A DNA stretch of 64,000 bases, taken from positions 81,896 through 145,895 of the forward strand of contig JBEVWC010000014.1 of NCBI GenBank assembly GCA_040506775.1, given 5' to 3'. The notes under the pieces were generated by a model that saw nothing but the letters and a program-made list of their open reading frames with translations, did no database searches and was not told the DNA's origin. Positions 51,272 to 59,507 of this stretch are shown in pieces. Position 1 is the stretch's first letter. The number at the start of each line of letters is the position of its first letter. Origin of the DNA: Thiodiazotropha sp040506775. GTDB taxonomy: Bacteria; Pseudomonadota; Gammaproteobacteria; Chromatiales; Chromatiaceae. A program made the position numbers and the translations under genes.

Positions 51272-53647
51272 ATGAGATTCAGTGAAGCCTGGTTGAGGGA
51301 GTGGGTCGACCCGTCGGTGGATACCCAGGCCCTGGCCGATCAGTTGAGCATGGCCGGTCTGGAGGTCGATTCCGTGGAACCGGTGGCCGCCACATTTACT
51401 GGCGTGGTGGTGGGTGAGGTGCTATCCCGTGAACAGCATCCGGACGCCGACAAGCTGAGCGTCTGCCAGGTGACGGTCGGCGAAGGGGAACCGCTGCAGA
51501 TCGTCTGCGGGGCGCGCAATGTCGCGGCCGGAATGCGTGTGCCGGTGGCCACCGTGGGTGCGATACTGCCCGGCGATTTCAAAATCAAGAAGGCCAAGCT
51601 GCGAGGCGTTCAGTCCCTGGGCATGATCTGTTCCGCGAGTGAACTGGGTCTGGCTGAAAGCTCCGACGGTATCCTGCCATTACCTCCCGATGCACCCATC
51701 GGCGAGGATTTTCGCCGCTTTCTGTTCCTCGAGGATCAGGCCATCGAGGTGGACCTGACGCCGGATCGGGGCGACTGCCTGAGCCTGGCCGGAATCGCCC
51801 GTGAAGTGGGTGTGATCAACCGTTGCCCGGTGACTCCGGTGGCCATCAATCCCCAAGCGGCCAGCCTGGAAGACCGCATGGAGGTGATGCTGGAAGCCGA
51901 TGAGGCCTGTCCCCGCTATGCCTGCCGGGTGGTGCGTAATGTGAATGTCGCGGCGCAGACCCCCCTGTGGATGCAGGAGCGCCTGCGCCGCAGCGGTATC
52001 CGTAGTCTCGGGCCGGTGGTCGATGTCACCAATTACGTATTGCTCGAACTCGGGCAGCCGATGCACGGCTTCGACCTGGATCGGGTCGAACAGCGAATAA
52101 GGGTGCGTCTGGCCCGTTCTGGTGAGCGCCTGACCCTGATCGGCGGTCGGGAGATCGAACTGCTGGAAGGCACTTTGGTGATCGCCGACGAGTCCCATCC
52201 CATCGCCCTGGCCGGCATCATGGGTGGCGAGGCGACTGCGGTGAACGAAAGCACCCGGCATGTGCTGCTCGAAAGCGCCTTTTTTGCGCCGACCGCGATC
52301 AGCGGCAAAGCCCGGGGGTATGGACTGCATACCGATTCCTCCCATCGTTTCGAGCGCGGCGTCGATCCGCAACTTCAGGTGGATGCCCTGGAGCGGGCCT
52401 CGGAACTGCTGGTATCGATTGCCGGAGGAGATCTCGGACCGGTGGTCGAGGTGGCCCACGAAGACAAGATTCAGCCCCGCCCGGTGATCCTGTTGCGCGC
52501 CGAGCGCGTCAACAAGCTGCTGGGGATCGAAATCGAGGCGGATGAAGTGACGGATATCCTCGATCGCCTGGGCATGCGGGTCGAGTCCGTGGCTCAGGGA
52601 TGGCAGGTACAGGCTCCCAGCAGCCGTTTCGACATCAGTATCGAGGTGGACCTGATCGAAGAGATCGGTCGCATCTACGGTTACACCCGGATTCCCGCTC
52701 ATCGGGGCACCACACCAATGATCATGGAAGACCGGGCCGAGTCCGCCTTCGGTCTTGACCGGGCCAAGGATCTGCTGGTGGGGCGCGACTATCAGGAGGT
52801 GGTGACCTACAGTTTCATCAGTCCTGAATTGGAGGCGATGCTCGATCCCCAGGCCCAGGGCATCCGCCTCGCCAATCCGATCTCTGCAGACATGTCGGTC
52901 ATGCGTACCTCGCTGTGGCCCGGTCTGCTGCAGACCGCTGCCTACAACCAGGCGCGTCAGCAGCCACGAGTGCGCATCTTTGAATCCGGTCTGTGTTTCC
53001 AGCAGGGTACCTCGATCGAGCAGCAGGCCCGTCTGGGCGGGCTGGTATCGGGTAACCGTTTCGCCGAACAGTGGGGTGAAACCGGGTCCCGGGCCGATTT
53101 TTACGATGTCAAAGCGGATGTTGAGGCGGTACTGAGCCTTCTGGGTACGACCCAGGGGGTACGGTTTGCCCCGGCCGGTCACCCGGCATTGCATCCGGGA
53201 CAGAGCGCTGAGATATTCATCCAGGAGCTGTCGGTGGGTTTCATGGGTATGCTGCATCCCGAATTGGAAAAGCAGCTGGACCTCAACGGCGCCACCTTTC
53301 TGTTCGAACTCGATCTTGAGCGATTGGGAGAGGGTCGGCTGCCGCATTTTGAGAGTCTGTCGAAATACCCCTCTATCCGCCGCGATCTTGCCCTGGTGGT
53401 CGATGAGAGTGTCTCCTACGACAGGATCAGGAATCTGATTCGTGAAGCAGCGGGCAAAATTCTTACAGACATTCTGCTGTTTGATGTCTATACTGGAAAA
53501 AACATAGATTCGGGTCGAAAAAGTCTCGCATTGGGATTGATTTTACAGGAAAAATCACACACTCTTACAGATCAGGAAGTCGAAGAGGTGGTTGCTGCCG
53601 TATTGCAGCGGCTGGCTCGTGACACAGGTGCGAAACTGAGAGATTAG
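51272..53647 (+). CDS. pheT: Phenylalanine--tRNA ligase beta subunit
   Basis: The 791-residue product is full length: EMAP/tRNA-binding domain (about 39-150; VVVGEVLSREQHPDADKL, KIKKAKLRGVQSLGMICS), B3/B4 editing domain (DVTNYVLLELGQPMHGFDLD), B5 domain (RAERVNKLLGIEIEADEV), a catalytic-like core, and the C-terminal anticodon-binding FDX-ACB domain (SLSKYPSIRRDLALVVDES). It edits Tyr-tRNA-Phe and binds tRNA. The start lies 21 bases after pheS, preceded by AAAGGG. The next gene, ihfA, follows after eight bases, the usual pheST-ihfA operon. Confidence 0.98.
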   Translation: MRFSEAWLREWVDPSVDTQALADQLSMAGLEVDSVEPVAATFTGVVVGEVLSREQHPDADKLSVCQVTVGEGEPLQIVCGARNVAAGMRVPVATVGAILPGDFKIKKAKLRGVQSLGMICSASELGLAESSDGILPLPPDAPIGEDFRRFLFLEDQAIEVDLTPDRGDCLSLAGIAREVGVINRCPVTPVAINPQAASLEDRMEVMLEADEACPRYACRVVRNVNVAAQTPLWMQERLRRSGIRSLGPVVDVTNYVLLELGQPMHGFDLDRVEQRIRVRLARSGERLTLIGGREIELLEGTLVIADESHPIALAGIMGGEATAVNESTRHVLLESAFFAPTAISGKARGYGLHTDSSHRFERGVDPQLQVDALERASELLVSIAGGDLGPVVEVAHEDKIQPRPVILLRAERVNKLLGIEIEADEVTDILDRLGMRVESVAQGWQVQAPSSRFDISIEVDLIEEIGRIYGYTRIPAHRGTTPMIMEDRAESAFGLDRAKDLLVGRDYQEVVTYSFISPELEAMLDPQAQGIRLANPISADMSVMRTSLWPGLLQTAAYNQARQQPRVRIFESGLCFQQGTSIEQQARLGGLVSGNRFAEQWGETGSRADFYDVKADVEAVLSLLGTTQGVRFAPAGHPALHPGQSAEIFIQELSVGFMGMLHPELEKQLDLNGATFLFELDLERLGEGRLPHFESLSKYPSIRRDLALVVDESVSYDRIRNLIREAAGKILTDILLFDVYTGKNIDSGRKSLALGLILQEKSHTLTDQEVEEVVAAVLQRLARDTGAKLRD

Positions 53648-53655
53648 GACAGGTT

Positions 53656-53958
53656 ATGGCACTGACAAAAGCAGACATGGCAGCCAGGCTCTTCGATGAG
53701 CTTGGGCTGAACAAACGGGAAGCCAAGGAAATGGTTGAAATGTTCTTCGAAGAGGTTCGACTCTCCTTGGAACGTGGGGGGCAGGTGAAGCTATCCGGAT
53801 TCGGAAACTTTGATCTGCGCGAAAAGAAACAAAGGCCAGGACGTAATCCCAAAACCGGTAAGGAGATCCCGATCTCCGCACGCCGTGTGGTTACCTTCCG
53901 TCCGGGACAGAAATTAAAGGCACGGGTAGAAGCCTATGCTGGATCCGAGCAGCAGTAG
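53656..53958 (+). CDS. ihfA: Integration host factor alpha subunit
   Basis: The 100-residue protein (MALTKADMAARLFDELGLNK, VKLSGFGNFDLREKKQRPGRNPKTG) is IHF-alpha. The proline in the RPGRNPKTG arm intercalates into the minor groove and kinks DNA by about 160 degrees. It acts with IHF-beta in replication, recombination and regulation. Typical position at the end of pheST. Confidence 0.97.
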   Translation: MALTKADMAARLFDELGLNKREAKEMVEMFFEEVRLSLERGGQVKLSGFGNFDLREKKQRPGRNPKTGKEIPISARRVVTFRPGQKLKARVEAYAGSEQQ

Positions 53959-54295
53959 TAATGATTTGCCCGCTATACCGGGCAAGCGCTATTTCACCAT
54001 TGGAGAGGTCAGCGACCTCTGCCAGGTCAAGCCGCATGTGTTGCGTTATTGGGAGCAGGAATTTCCCCAGTTGAAGCCGGTCAAACGGCGTGGCAACCGG
54101 CGCTACTATCAGCGCCATGACGTGTTGATGATCCGTCAGATTCGCAGTCTGCTCTATGAGCAGGGTTTCACCATCGGAGGCGCAAGACAGCAACTCTCCG
54201 GTGAAACCGCCAAAGAGGATCTGCAGCAGAGCCAGCAGATCATCCGGCAATTGCGAGGTGAGCTTGAGGAGATCCTGCAGATCCTCAAAAGATAG
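53936..54295 (+). CDS. MerR-family transcriptional regulator
   Basis: The 119-residue protein carries the MerR-type winged helix (KRYFTIGEVSDLCQVKPHVLRYWEQEF, RRGNRRYYQRHDVLMIRQI) and a C-terminal coiled coil (TAKEDLQQSQQIIRQLRGEL). There is no effector domain and no ligand cysteines, as in the short MerR proteins commonly encoded after ihfA in Gammaproteobacteria. The start codon overlaps the end of ihfA by 23 bases. Its target is unknown. Confidence 0.92.
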   Translation: MLDPSSSSNDLPAIPGKRYFTIGEVSDLCQVKPHVLRYWEQEFPQLKPVKRRGNRRYYQRHDVLMIRQIRSLLYEQGFTIGGARQQLSGETAKEDLQQSQQIIRQLRGELEEILQILKR

Positions 54296-54350
54296 CCACA
54301 ACGGATTGACACGGCTGGCTTATCTGCCTAGTATTGCCGCTCCTTTCATT

Positions 54351-54427
54351 CCGGGCGTAGCGCAGTCTGGTAGCGCACTACAATGGGGTTGTAGGGGTCG
54401 GGTGTTCGAATCACCCCGCCCGGACCA
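54351..54427 (+). tRNA. tRNA-Pro (anticodon GGG)
   Basis: Acceptor CCGGGCG pairs with CGCCCGG; D arm AGCGCAGTCTGGTAGCGC; anticodon stem CTACA/TGTAG with loop ATGGGGT, anticodon GGG; T loop GTGTTCGAATCAC; discriminator A; encoded CCA. 77 bases. Confidence 0.96.
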
Positions 54428-54434
54428 AATAGAT

Positions 54435-54467
54435 AAAGGGTTACCGAATATCGGTAACCCTTTTTTT
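54435..54467 (+). terminator. Rho-independent terminator of tRNA-Pro
   Basis: GGGTTACCGA / TCGGTAACCC stem with a three-base loop and a T7 run, eight bases after the tRNA. Confidence 0.95.
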
Positions 54468-54957
54468 GTTCCCGCCGTATCTGATTCAGTGCCGGATACC
54501 GGTCTGCATCGCAATCTTTTCTGTCTTGACTGTCAAATTGATCATGGGCGCTGCTTGGTTACCATCATCATGGATCCGATGCCGTTGATCTGTGGCGCCA
54601 GTCTTTTCAATGTATATGCGTCAGAGCGTGTATGAGCGAATCTGATCAATGATCGGGTGGTGACTTATACCCATTGATCACCTGAAGGCCCAGGTCATGT
54701 ACAACCGGTATCTTGCACCGGTCGTGGATCGTCACATTGGGCTTTCCAGGTAACGATTGAATCTGACAGGCTGGATTTGGATAAGACTCAAGGATGGTGT
54801 ATCTGAGACGCCGCTCGACAGGCTGTTGATGTTTGAACGCATGGGGGCTGGAAAACAAAAAAGGGTTGTCGTTGCCGACAACCCTTTTTTGATTCACGGG
54901 GCGAACCGGTTATGGTTCCCACCCGTTACCGGGCGAGGTGCCCGGATACAGGTTCAA
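54468..54957. other. Intergenic region between tRNA-Pro and the sox operon end
   Basis: 490 bases with no supported gene. Its right half contains the strong bidirectional terminator at 54857-54890; what that structure ends on the plus strand is unclear, since no gene precedes it there. Confidence 0.5.
54857..54890. terminator. Strong bidirectional terminator
   Basis: Perfect 15-base stem: A6 GGGTTGTCG (54857-54871), loop TTGC, and CGACAACCC T6 (54876-54890). On the minus strand it lies 68 bases after the stop of the rhodanese gene and would end the soxXAKL transcript. Confidence 0.93.
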
Positions 54958-55632
54958 TCAGTCATGATTGACCGTGGTGAGGCCCAGGCTGACCCAATCC
55001 TGCATGCCGCCGCGATACCATTTCAGCTTGTATGCGGGATAACCCAGTTTGAGCAGAGTCTTGATGTTGATCGAAGACTGGGGGCACCAGCTGCCATTGC
55101 AGAACAGCACCAGGGTTTTCGCGTTGCGGAAATCCAGCATGCCGTTCACGTCCTGCACACCCATCTGGTCTACCAGGATGTCGTGAATGCCTTCGGCTTC
55201 CGCCGTGGATTCGAAGGTACCCGCCATGTCCACATTGATCTTGTTCCAGGGGATGTTCACGGAACCGGGAATGGTGCCGCGAATGATCCAGTCCGGGGTC
55301 CGTGAGTCGATCACCAGAACCTTGCGGTCGCCGTTACCAATGCGCTGCAGGTAACCCAGCACTTCCAGCTCACCCACGGTTTCGACCCCCGGTGCCACCA
55401 CGGCAGGCTGCACGCAGAACGGCGGGCAGTGACGCGCGGTTTTGGCGAAGGCTTCGGGGATATGGGCATCCTTGTCCGCCGAACGGCTGATGGTCACCTT
55501 CTTGCCCGCATGAGTCACCTCGACCGATTGCAGGCCAGGGCTGATCTGGTTTCCGTCCTCAGCCATGAGCTGCATCGAGAACGCGAGGCTGCCCACCAGC
55601 GTGGTCAGCATGATTGCTTTGACAAACTTCAT
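54958..55632 (-). CDS. soxL: Periplasmic rhodanese-like protein of the sox operon
   Basis: The 224-residue protein has a signal peptide (AIMLTTLVGSLAFSMQLMA) and a rhodanese domain: VLVIDSRTPDWIIRGTIPGSVNIPW, and the active-site loop LFCNGSWCPQS with the catalytic cysteine, followed by YRGGMQDW. The N-terminal part adds an unusual CPPFC pair. It is the last gene of soxX-soxA-soxK-rhodanese; the same order occurs in Allochromatium vinosum, where the rhodanese gene is named soxL. It may carry sulfane sulfur in the periplasm. The gene name rests on position and fold. Confidence 0.87.
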   Translation of the reverse strand: MKFVKAIMLTTLVGSLAFSMQLMAEDGNQISPGLQSVEVTHAGKKVTISRSADKDAHIPEAFAKTARHCPPFCVQPAVVAPGVETVGELEVLGYLQRIGNGDRKVLVIDSRTPDWIIRGTIPGSVNIPWNKINVDMAGTFESTAEAEGIHDILVDQMGVQDVNGMLDFRNAKTLVLFCNGSWCPQSSINIKTLLKLGYPAYKLKWYRGGMQDWVSLGLTTVNHD

Positions 55633-55659
55633 TCTGTCTTCCTCCTCTGGCCTCAGCCT

Positions 55660-55992
55660 TTATTTGTAATGCAGGTACGAGGGCGTTTTGAACTCTTTCT
55701 GCGACACGGCCTGCTCGTAGCCCAGGTGCCCCTGTTTGGCGGCCTTGTTGGCAAGCTTTGCGGCTGCCACGTAATCGCCTTTTTCCAGAAGTTCTTTGGC
55801 CTGTTTGATCATTTTACCGGTGTCACGCCATTCGCCGCCCACTGAGGAAGCCTCTTTGCGGGCGCTTTCGGCCGCGTCGATCAGCTGCTGGACCTTTGCG
55901 GCGGAAATGTCATCCGCCAGGGTAGCAGATGACAAGCCGCAACATAACAGCCCGGCTATCAAAGTCGAGAAAAGGGTTGTCTTTTTGTGCAT
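55660..55992 (-). CDS. soxK: SoxAX-binding protein SoxK
   Basis: The 110-residue protein has a signal peptide (TLIAGLLCCGLSSATLA) and a short helical mature part (KVQQLIDAAESARKEASSVGGEWRDTGKMIKQAKELL and LANKAAKQGHLGYEQA). Small proteins of this sort between soxA and soxL are SoxK, the third subunit that stabilises and activates SoxAX. The ATG at 55992 follows GGAG; an in-frame start at 56010 would add six residues. Confidence 0.88.
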   Translation of the reverse strand: MHKKTTLFSTLIAGLLCCGLSSATLADDISAAKVQQLIDAAESARKEASSVGGEWRDTGKMIKQAKELLEKGDYVAAAKLANKAAKQGHLGYEQAVSQKEFKTPSYLHYK

Positions 55993-56043
55993 CGTATCAA
56001 CTCCGATCACTTAAAATCTTGGTTTATGAACAGCAGGCCGGGA

Positions 56044-56880
56044 TTATTTCCGGGCGCCAGGGCCGTTCAGCGGCAGACCGTTACTCATATAGGTCAGGAA
56101 GTATTCCAGGTTGCGGTACTCTTCACCCTGAGCCTTGAACGGTGCAGCGCGAACCTGCTTGTTACAGCCGGTGAAACGGCGATGCAATGTACCGACGGTA
56201 CCCCACTTGGAGCGGTAGACCGGGAAGTGGGTGGTGTGACCCAATGCAGGACTCAGCACCTCGGTACGCAGAATCATGCCGGCATTCTGCAGGTGGCAAT
56301 TGGCACATGAGAAGTTCAGCTGGCCGCGACGGTCGTAGTAGAACTTCCTGCCTTCCTCATAGGCCTTGATCGCAGCAGGATCGTTCGGAATCTCCACATT
56401 GGTGATCTGACCACGGGACTCAAAGGCGATGTAGGACAGGATGTCGTTGATCGGACCCTTTTTGTACTTCATGGGTTTCTCGCCATTGGCTTCGAGACAC
56501 TTGTTGAGCGCCAGCGGCAGGGTCATGACCATACCCTTGTCTTTGTCCCAGTAGGGATATTTGCCTTCGATGGCAGGGCCGTCAGGAAAGCAATCCTGAA
56601 AGGTCTTGCCGTTGGCGAAAGGTTTTTCCCAGATATCGCGACCTGCATCGATGAAGGGTTCGTAGGGAGGAAACTCTTCGATGGCTTCCCAGTTTTCCCG
56701 GCCGACCGGGTCGATGGCATAGGCGCCATTGACGAAGTCATCGGTTTCCACGTTCGGGAAACGTTTCTGGAAAAAGTCACGGAAGGCGTTGAGATCTTCT
56801 TCCGGGGTGGTCGCCTGGGCGGAAGCCACCAGACCACAGGTGATGACCAGCAAGGTCAGGCTACGTAAGAGGTGTTTCAT
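56044..56880 (-). CDS. soxA: L-cysteine S-thiosulfotransferase subunit SoxA (monohaem)
   Basis: The 278-residue protein has a signal peptide (SLTLLVITCGLVASAQA). It has one CxxCH haem motif (FSCANCHLQNAG) and a later cysteine (RRFTGCNKQVRA) in the position of the cysteine persulfide that ligates the active-site haem. The N-terminal domain has CFPDGP and KCLEANGE in place of a second haem site, so this is the monohaem form. With SoxX it attaches thiosulfate to the carrier SoxY. The ATG at 56880 follows GAGGAT. Confidence 0.95.
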   Translation of the reverse strand: MKHLLRSLTLLVITCGLVASAQATTPEEDLNAFRDFFQKRFPNVETDDFVNGAYAIDPVGRENWEAIEEFPPYEPFIDAGRDIWEKPFANGKTFQDCFPDGPAIEGKYPYWDKDKGMVMTLPLALNKCLEANGEKPMKYKKGPINDILSYIAFESRGQITNVEIPNDPAAIKAYEEGRKFYYDRRGQLNFSCANCHLQNAGMILRTEVLSPALGHTTHFPVYRSKWGTVGTLHRRFTGCNKQVRAAPFKAQGEEYRNLEYFLTYMSNGLPLNGPGARK

Positions 56881-56936
56881 GTTATTCAATCCTCGCAAGG
56901 CGTGGCATTACAGGTTCGGTGTTTACGATCCACTGC

Positions 56937-57308
56937 TCAGAGAGACCAGATGTAATCGACGACCTTCTTCATCTCCGATTCGGAGAGCACTTCATGCTTG
57001 CCAAACGGCGGCATGGTCGATTCCGGATTCGCGACAGTGGGATCCCAGACCTGTTTGTAGAGAGCCTCTTTATCCTTGTAGCGGGACTTCATGGCGATCA
57101 GGGCCGGTGCGATATTGCCCGGTGACGGAGCGCCCTGGATGTTGTGACAGGCAAGACAGTTGCCTTTCTTTCTGTCAAACGCGAGTTCTTTGCCTGCTTC
57201 GAGATCGTCCGCATCCGAAGCCATGACTGCCGGGGCGATGAGAAACTGGCTGGCGATCAGACCAATCGCACCGGCCATTCCTATCCACTTCTGGGTGTTA
57301 CCTATCAT
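56937..57308 (-). CDS. soxX: SoxX monohaem cytochrome c subunit
   Basis: The 123-residue protein has a signal peptide (GMAGAIGLIASQFLIAPAVMA) and a class I cytochrome c fold with GNCLACHNIQGAP and the axial methionine in ESTMPPFGKH. It takes electrons released when SoxA attaches thiosulfate to SoxYZ and hands them to other cytochromes c. The ATG at 57308 follows GGAGGAAAAG. It is the first gene of the minus-strand operon soxXAKL; soxB, soxYZ and soxCD are not in the window. Confidence 0.95.
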   Translation of the reverse strand: MIGNTQKWIGMAGAIGLIASQFLIAPAVMASDADDLEAGKELAFDRKKGNCLACHNIQGAPSPGNIAPALIAMKSRYKDKEALYKQVWDPTVANPESTMPPFGKHEVLSESEMKKVVDYIWSL

Positions 57309-57517
57309 CTTTTCCTCCAAACGGGGGTGAAATGTCGGGGAGACCTGTTGTTTTCAAGATAGCGTCTGATGTTGTTCTGGTAATTGTTCAGAGACTGCAA
57401 CAAGTCGTTTACAGGCCATTGTCTCTACTGGACAATTGTCGGCGATGAACATTGTGATCCCTGGGCACAAGGTCTGTAAAGTCACGAAACTATGAAACAG
57501 GGTAGTGGTTTACCTTA

Positions 57518-57808
57518 ATGCAAGACGTCCCCGATCCGGTCTGGTTCGTATACATACTGCACTGCGCGGACAGTTCCCTCTACACTGGGGTGACCACGGA
57601 TGTGGCGCGGCGGATCGACGAACACAACCGGGGGCAGGGGGCCAAATACACCCGTGGGCGGCGACCTGTGGAACTGGTCTACCTGGAGACCTGCGGTGAT
57701 CGCTGCGAGGCTTTGAAACGGGAGTATGCAATCAAGCAGATGCCCCGCACTGGCAAGGATCGACTGATCGCTTCCGGATCGCAGGCTATTTTGCATTCAG
57801 AGGGGTAG
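57518..57808 (+). CDS. GIY-YIG nuclease superfamily protein (YhbQ/UPF0213-like)
   Basis: The 96-residue protein is a single GIY-YIG domain: VYILHCADSSLYTGVTTDVARRIDEHN holds the two tyrosine motifs and the arginine, and ALKREYAIKQMPRTGK closes the domain as in YhbQ/UPF0213 proteins. The catalytic glutamate is found in the LKREYAIK region. Small members cleave or bind DNA in unclear repair roles. It is divergent from soxX across about 210 bases, and is unlikely to be related to sulfur oxidation. Confidence 0.9.
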   Translation: MQDVPDPVWFVYILHCADSSLYTGVTTDVARRIDEHNRGQGAKYTRGRRPVELVYLETCGDRCEALKREYAIKQMPRTGKDRLIASGSQAILHSEG

Positions 57809-57905
57809 TTCCGTGGAAACACGGTGAATGCTTTCGATTCCTGATTATCTGCGTTTCTCAACCATAGGATCAGCCACCAGTAGCTGGTTTGACTGTGTCC
57901 TCGTT

Positions 57906-58002
57906 CCCACGCTCTGAGTGGAAATGCAGACCCAGGCTTGCACATGCCTGACAGGTTTGGGCAATGCCGCATGATGATGGGCATTCCCACCCAGAGCGTG
58001 GG
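57906..58002. repeat. Inverted repeat with CCCACGCTCTG arms
   Basis: CCCACGCTCTG at 57906-57916 and CAGAGCGTGGG at 57992-58002, flanking about 75 bases. The GTTCCCACGCTCT / AGAGCGTGGG form is of the kind scattered between genes in many Gammaproteobacteria. Confidence 0.7.
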
Positions 58003-58120
58003 TAATGAATTTGTATCAGAATGGGGGGCTGGCTGTCCCGCCCTGCGGGAAGCTCTGCGATGCTCGCGATAACCGGGGGTTGGAGCTCACTGCATTCATG
58101 CAGCCTGCCCTGGAGGGTTG

Positions 58121-58246
58121 ATCCCGGGTTCCGCTTCGCTGCACCCGGGCTACGTTTATCGGGACAAACGGGATTCTCAAGAGGAGCGAGCATCGCCGCG
58201 TAGCCCGGGTGCAGCATCGCGGAACCCGGGACCCGGCAGAATACGA
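58121..58246. repeat. REP-like inverted pair of GTAGCCCGGG elements, copy 2
   Basis: Two elements face each other: CCCGGGTTCCGC..GCTGCACCCGGGCTACG (about 58123-58154) and GTAGCCCGGGTGCAGC..GCGGAACCCGGGA (about 58200-58231), with 45 bases between. The second half plus spacer is about 85 bases alike to 19924-20008. Confidence 0.8.
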
Positions 58247-58299
58247 AGAACTGCCGGATAACAGATACTCTATTTTCGTGTTACCCGCTGAACGGTGAT

Positions 58300-58818
58300 T
58301 TATGCCGGATCGGTTTCGCGGGCCACCAGTGGTGTGCCGCAGAACCGGCACTGGTATGTCATCGTACCCGACACGACGCGGTTGTGGCGTACCGCACTGA
58401 TGCGATGATCGCGGCATGCGCAACGATAGTCGTAATAACGCATACGCCGTCGGGTGGTCTGGGTTGTATCGAAACTGTGGCAGCGTCGCGCGGGTGCCTG
58501 AAAAAACGCCATGACCTGTTTCCATTCCCGGCCATGAGGTCTGATGCGTTGCCCGAAGCGCCTGCGCGCCACGATGTGCGCCACTTCATGGGGGACTGTC
58601 TCATCCATGAACTCCTGTCCGTAGCGGGACAGCAGGGCGGCGTTGTAGCGGATCACGCAGCGGTTGCCCGGACCGAACACCACGATTCCCGCACTCTTGC
58701 CGGTCAGATCGAAACGGATCTCCGGGCGCGTCGGCGGCAGTGCAAACGCGGTTTCCGCCTGATTGAGCAGCAGGCGGGTTTTCATAGTGGTCCGGGATTG
58801 GAGGTCTTGCTGGGTCAT
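58300..58818 (-). CDS. sprT: SprT-family zinc metalloprotease-like protein
   Basis: The 172-residue protein has the zinc site VPHEVAHIVARRRFG (HExxH) with a third ligand in RPHGREWKQVM, followed by the C-terminal zinc ribbon-like part (YDYRCACRDH..ISAVRHNRV and YQCRFCGTPL). It is close to E. coli SprT in length and order of motifs. Family members are relatives of the DNA-protein-crosslink protease SPRTN; the bacterial function is not settled. I chose the ATG at 58818; the ATG at 58785 is also possible, and neither has a good ribosome-binding site. Confidence 0.9.
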   Translation of the reverse strand: MTQQDLQSRTTMKTRLLLNQAETAFALPPTRPEIRFDLTGKSAGIVVFGPGNRCVIRYNAALLSRYGQEFMDETVPHEVAHIVARRRFGQRIRPHGREWKQVMAFFQAPARRCHSFDTTQTTRRRMRYYDYRCACRDHRISAVRHNRVVSGTMTYQCRFCGTPLVARETDPA

Positions 58819-58913
58819 GGGGGCTGAGCGGATATTGGCACGCCCCGTAGCATTAGGCAAACCCGCCCAGCGGGTTGAAAGCCCGGTCTCCTGGTCGGGA
58901 CCGGGCTCGATGC

Positions 58914-59258
58914 TTACATGTAATTCTTGGCCTCTTCGCCGGGATGGGGCAGACCGGCAATCCGCCAGGCTTCGCGGCAACCGCCAAACAGACGCTCGAC
59001 ACCGTGCTTGCCCAGGTGCATGATCCGGCAGATGTGAGACATTACCGGTAATCCCCCGGACTCCAGATGCTTTTCGCGCAGGTAGAGAATCACGGACCAG
59101 TGATCCGGACCGAGGGTTCCGATCCCGTCCATATCCGCGAGCAGTCTTGCGGTTTCACGGGTCCAGGCTTCACCGTTGATGAGAAAGCCGTCTTCGTCGA
59201 ACTGGAGCGGGATGTTTCCCTTGCCCCTCAAGTGGGGTTGTGTCGTGATTTGAGTCAT
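58914..59258 (-). CDS. DsrC/TusE-family protein lacking the C-terminal cysteines
   Basis: The 114-residue protein has the DsrC fold signature: PLQFDEDGFLINGEAWTRETARLLA, TLGPDHWSVILYLREKHLESG, and RRIAGLP-like WRIAGLPHPGEEAKNYM at the end. DsrC proper has one cysteine directly before the RIAGLP segment and one as the penultimate residue; here these positions hold tryptophan and tyrosine, and the only nearby cysteine lies in FGGCREAW. It therefore cannot carry sulfur as DsrC or TusE does and is of the RspA kind, suspected of a regulatory or binding role. The ATG at 59258 follows AAGGAG. Upstream 249 bases hold no gene. Confidence 0.88.
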   Translation of the reverse strand: MTQITTQPHLRGKGNIPLQFDEDGFLINGEAWTRETARLLADMDGIGTLGPDHWSVILYLREKHLESGGLPVMSHICRIMHLGKHGVERLFGGCREAWRIAGLPHPGEEAKNYM

Positions 59259-59507
59259 GGTTGGTCTCCTTTGGCAGATCGAATAGGGTGATAAGTGATT
59301 AGTAATATTTATAGGCCAATAAATCACCATATAGGTAATATAGCTCGAATCATGCAACGATCAAGTCTCGACAGGCTTCCCCTCAGGATGGCTTTCCATG
59401 GTGTGAATGCGGTTAAACCGGAATTTCCCACGAAACCGGCCTTTGTTCACAACCGGGCAGGGTCGAAGTCATTAATATGATGTGTTTTTTACGGTTCGGC
59501 TAAACAT

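Larger units (their letters stand above)
57809..58299. other. Repeat-rich intergenic region
   Basis: 491 bases without a supported gene. It contains an inverted repeat built on CCCACGCTCTG (57906-58002) and a REP-like inverted pair of GTAGCCCGGG elements (58121-58246), both listed separately. Confidence 0.75.

Noticed and set aside
51680..53347. 555-codon minus-strand frame inside pheT
   Set aside because: Shadow of pheT in another frame; histidine- and glutamine-rich composition typical of antisense frames here.
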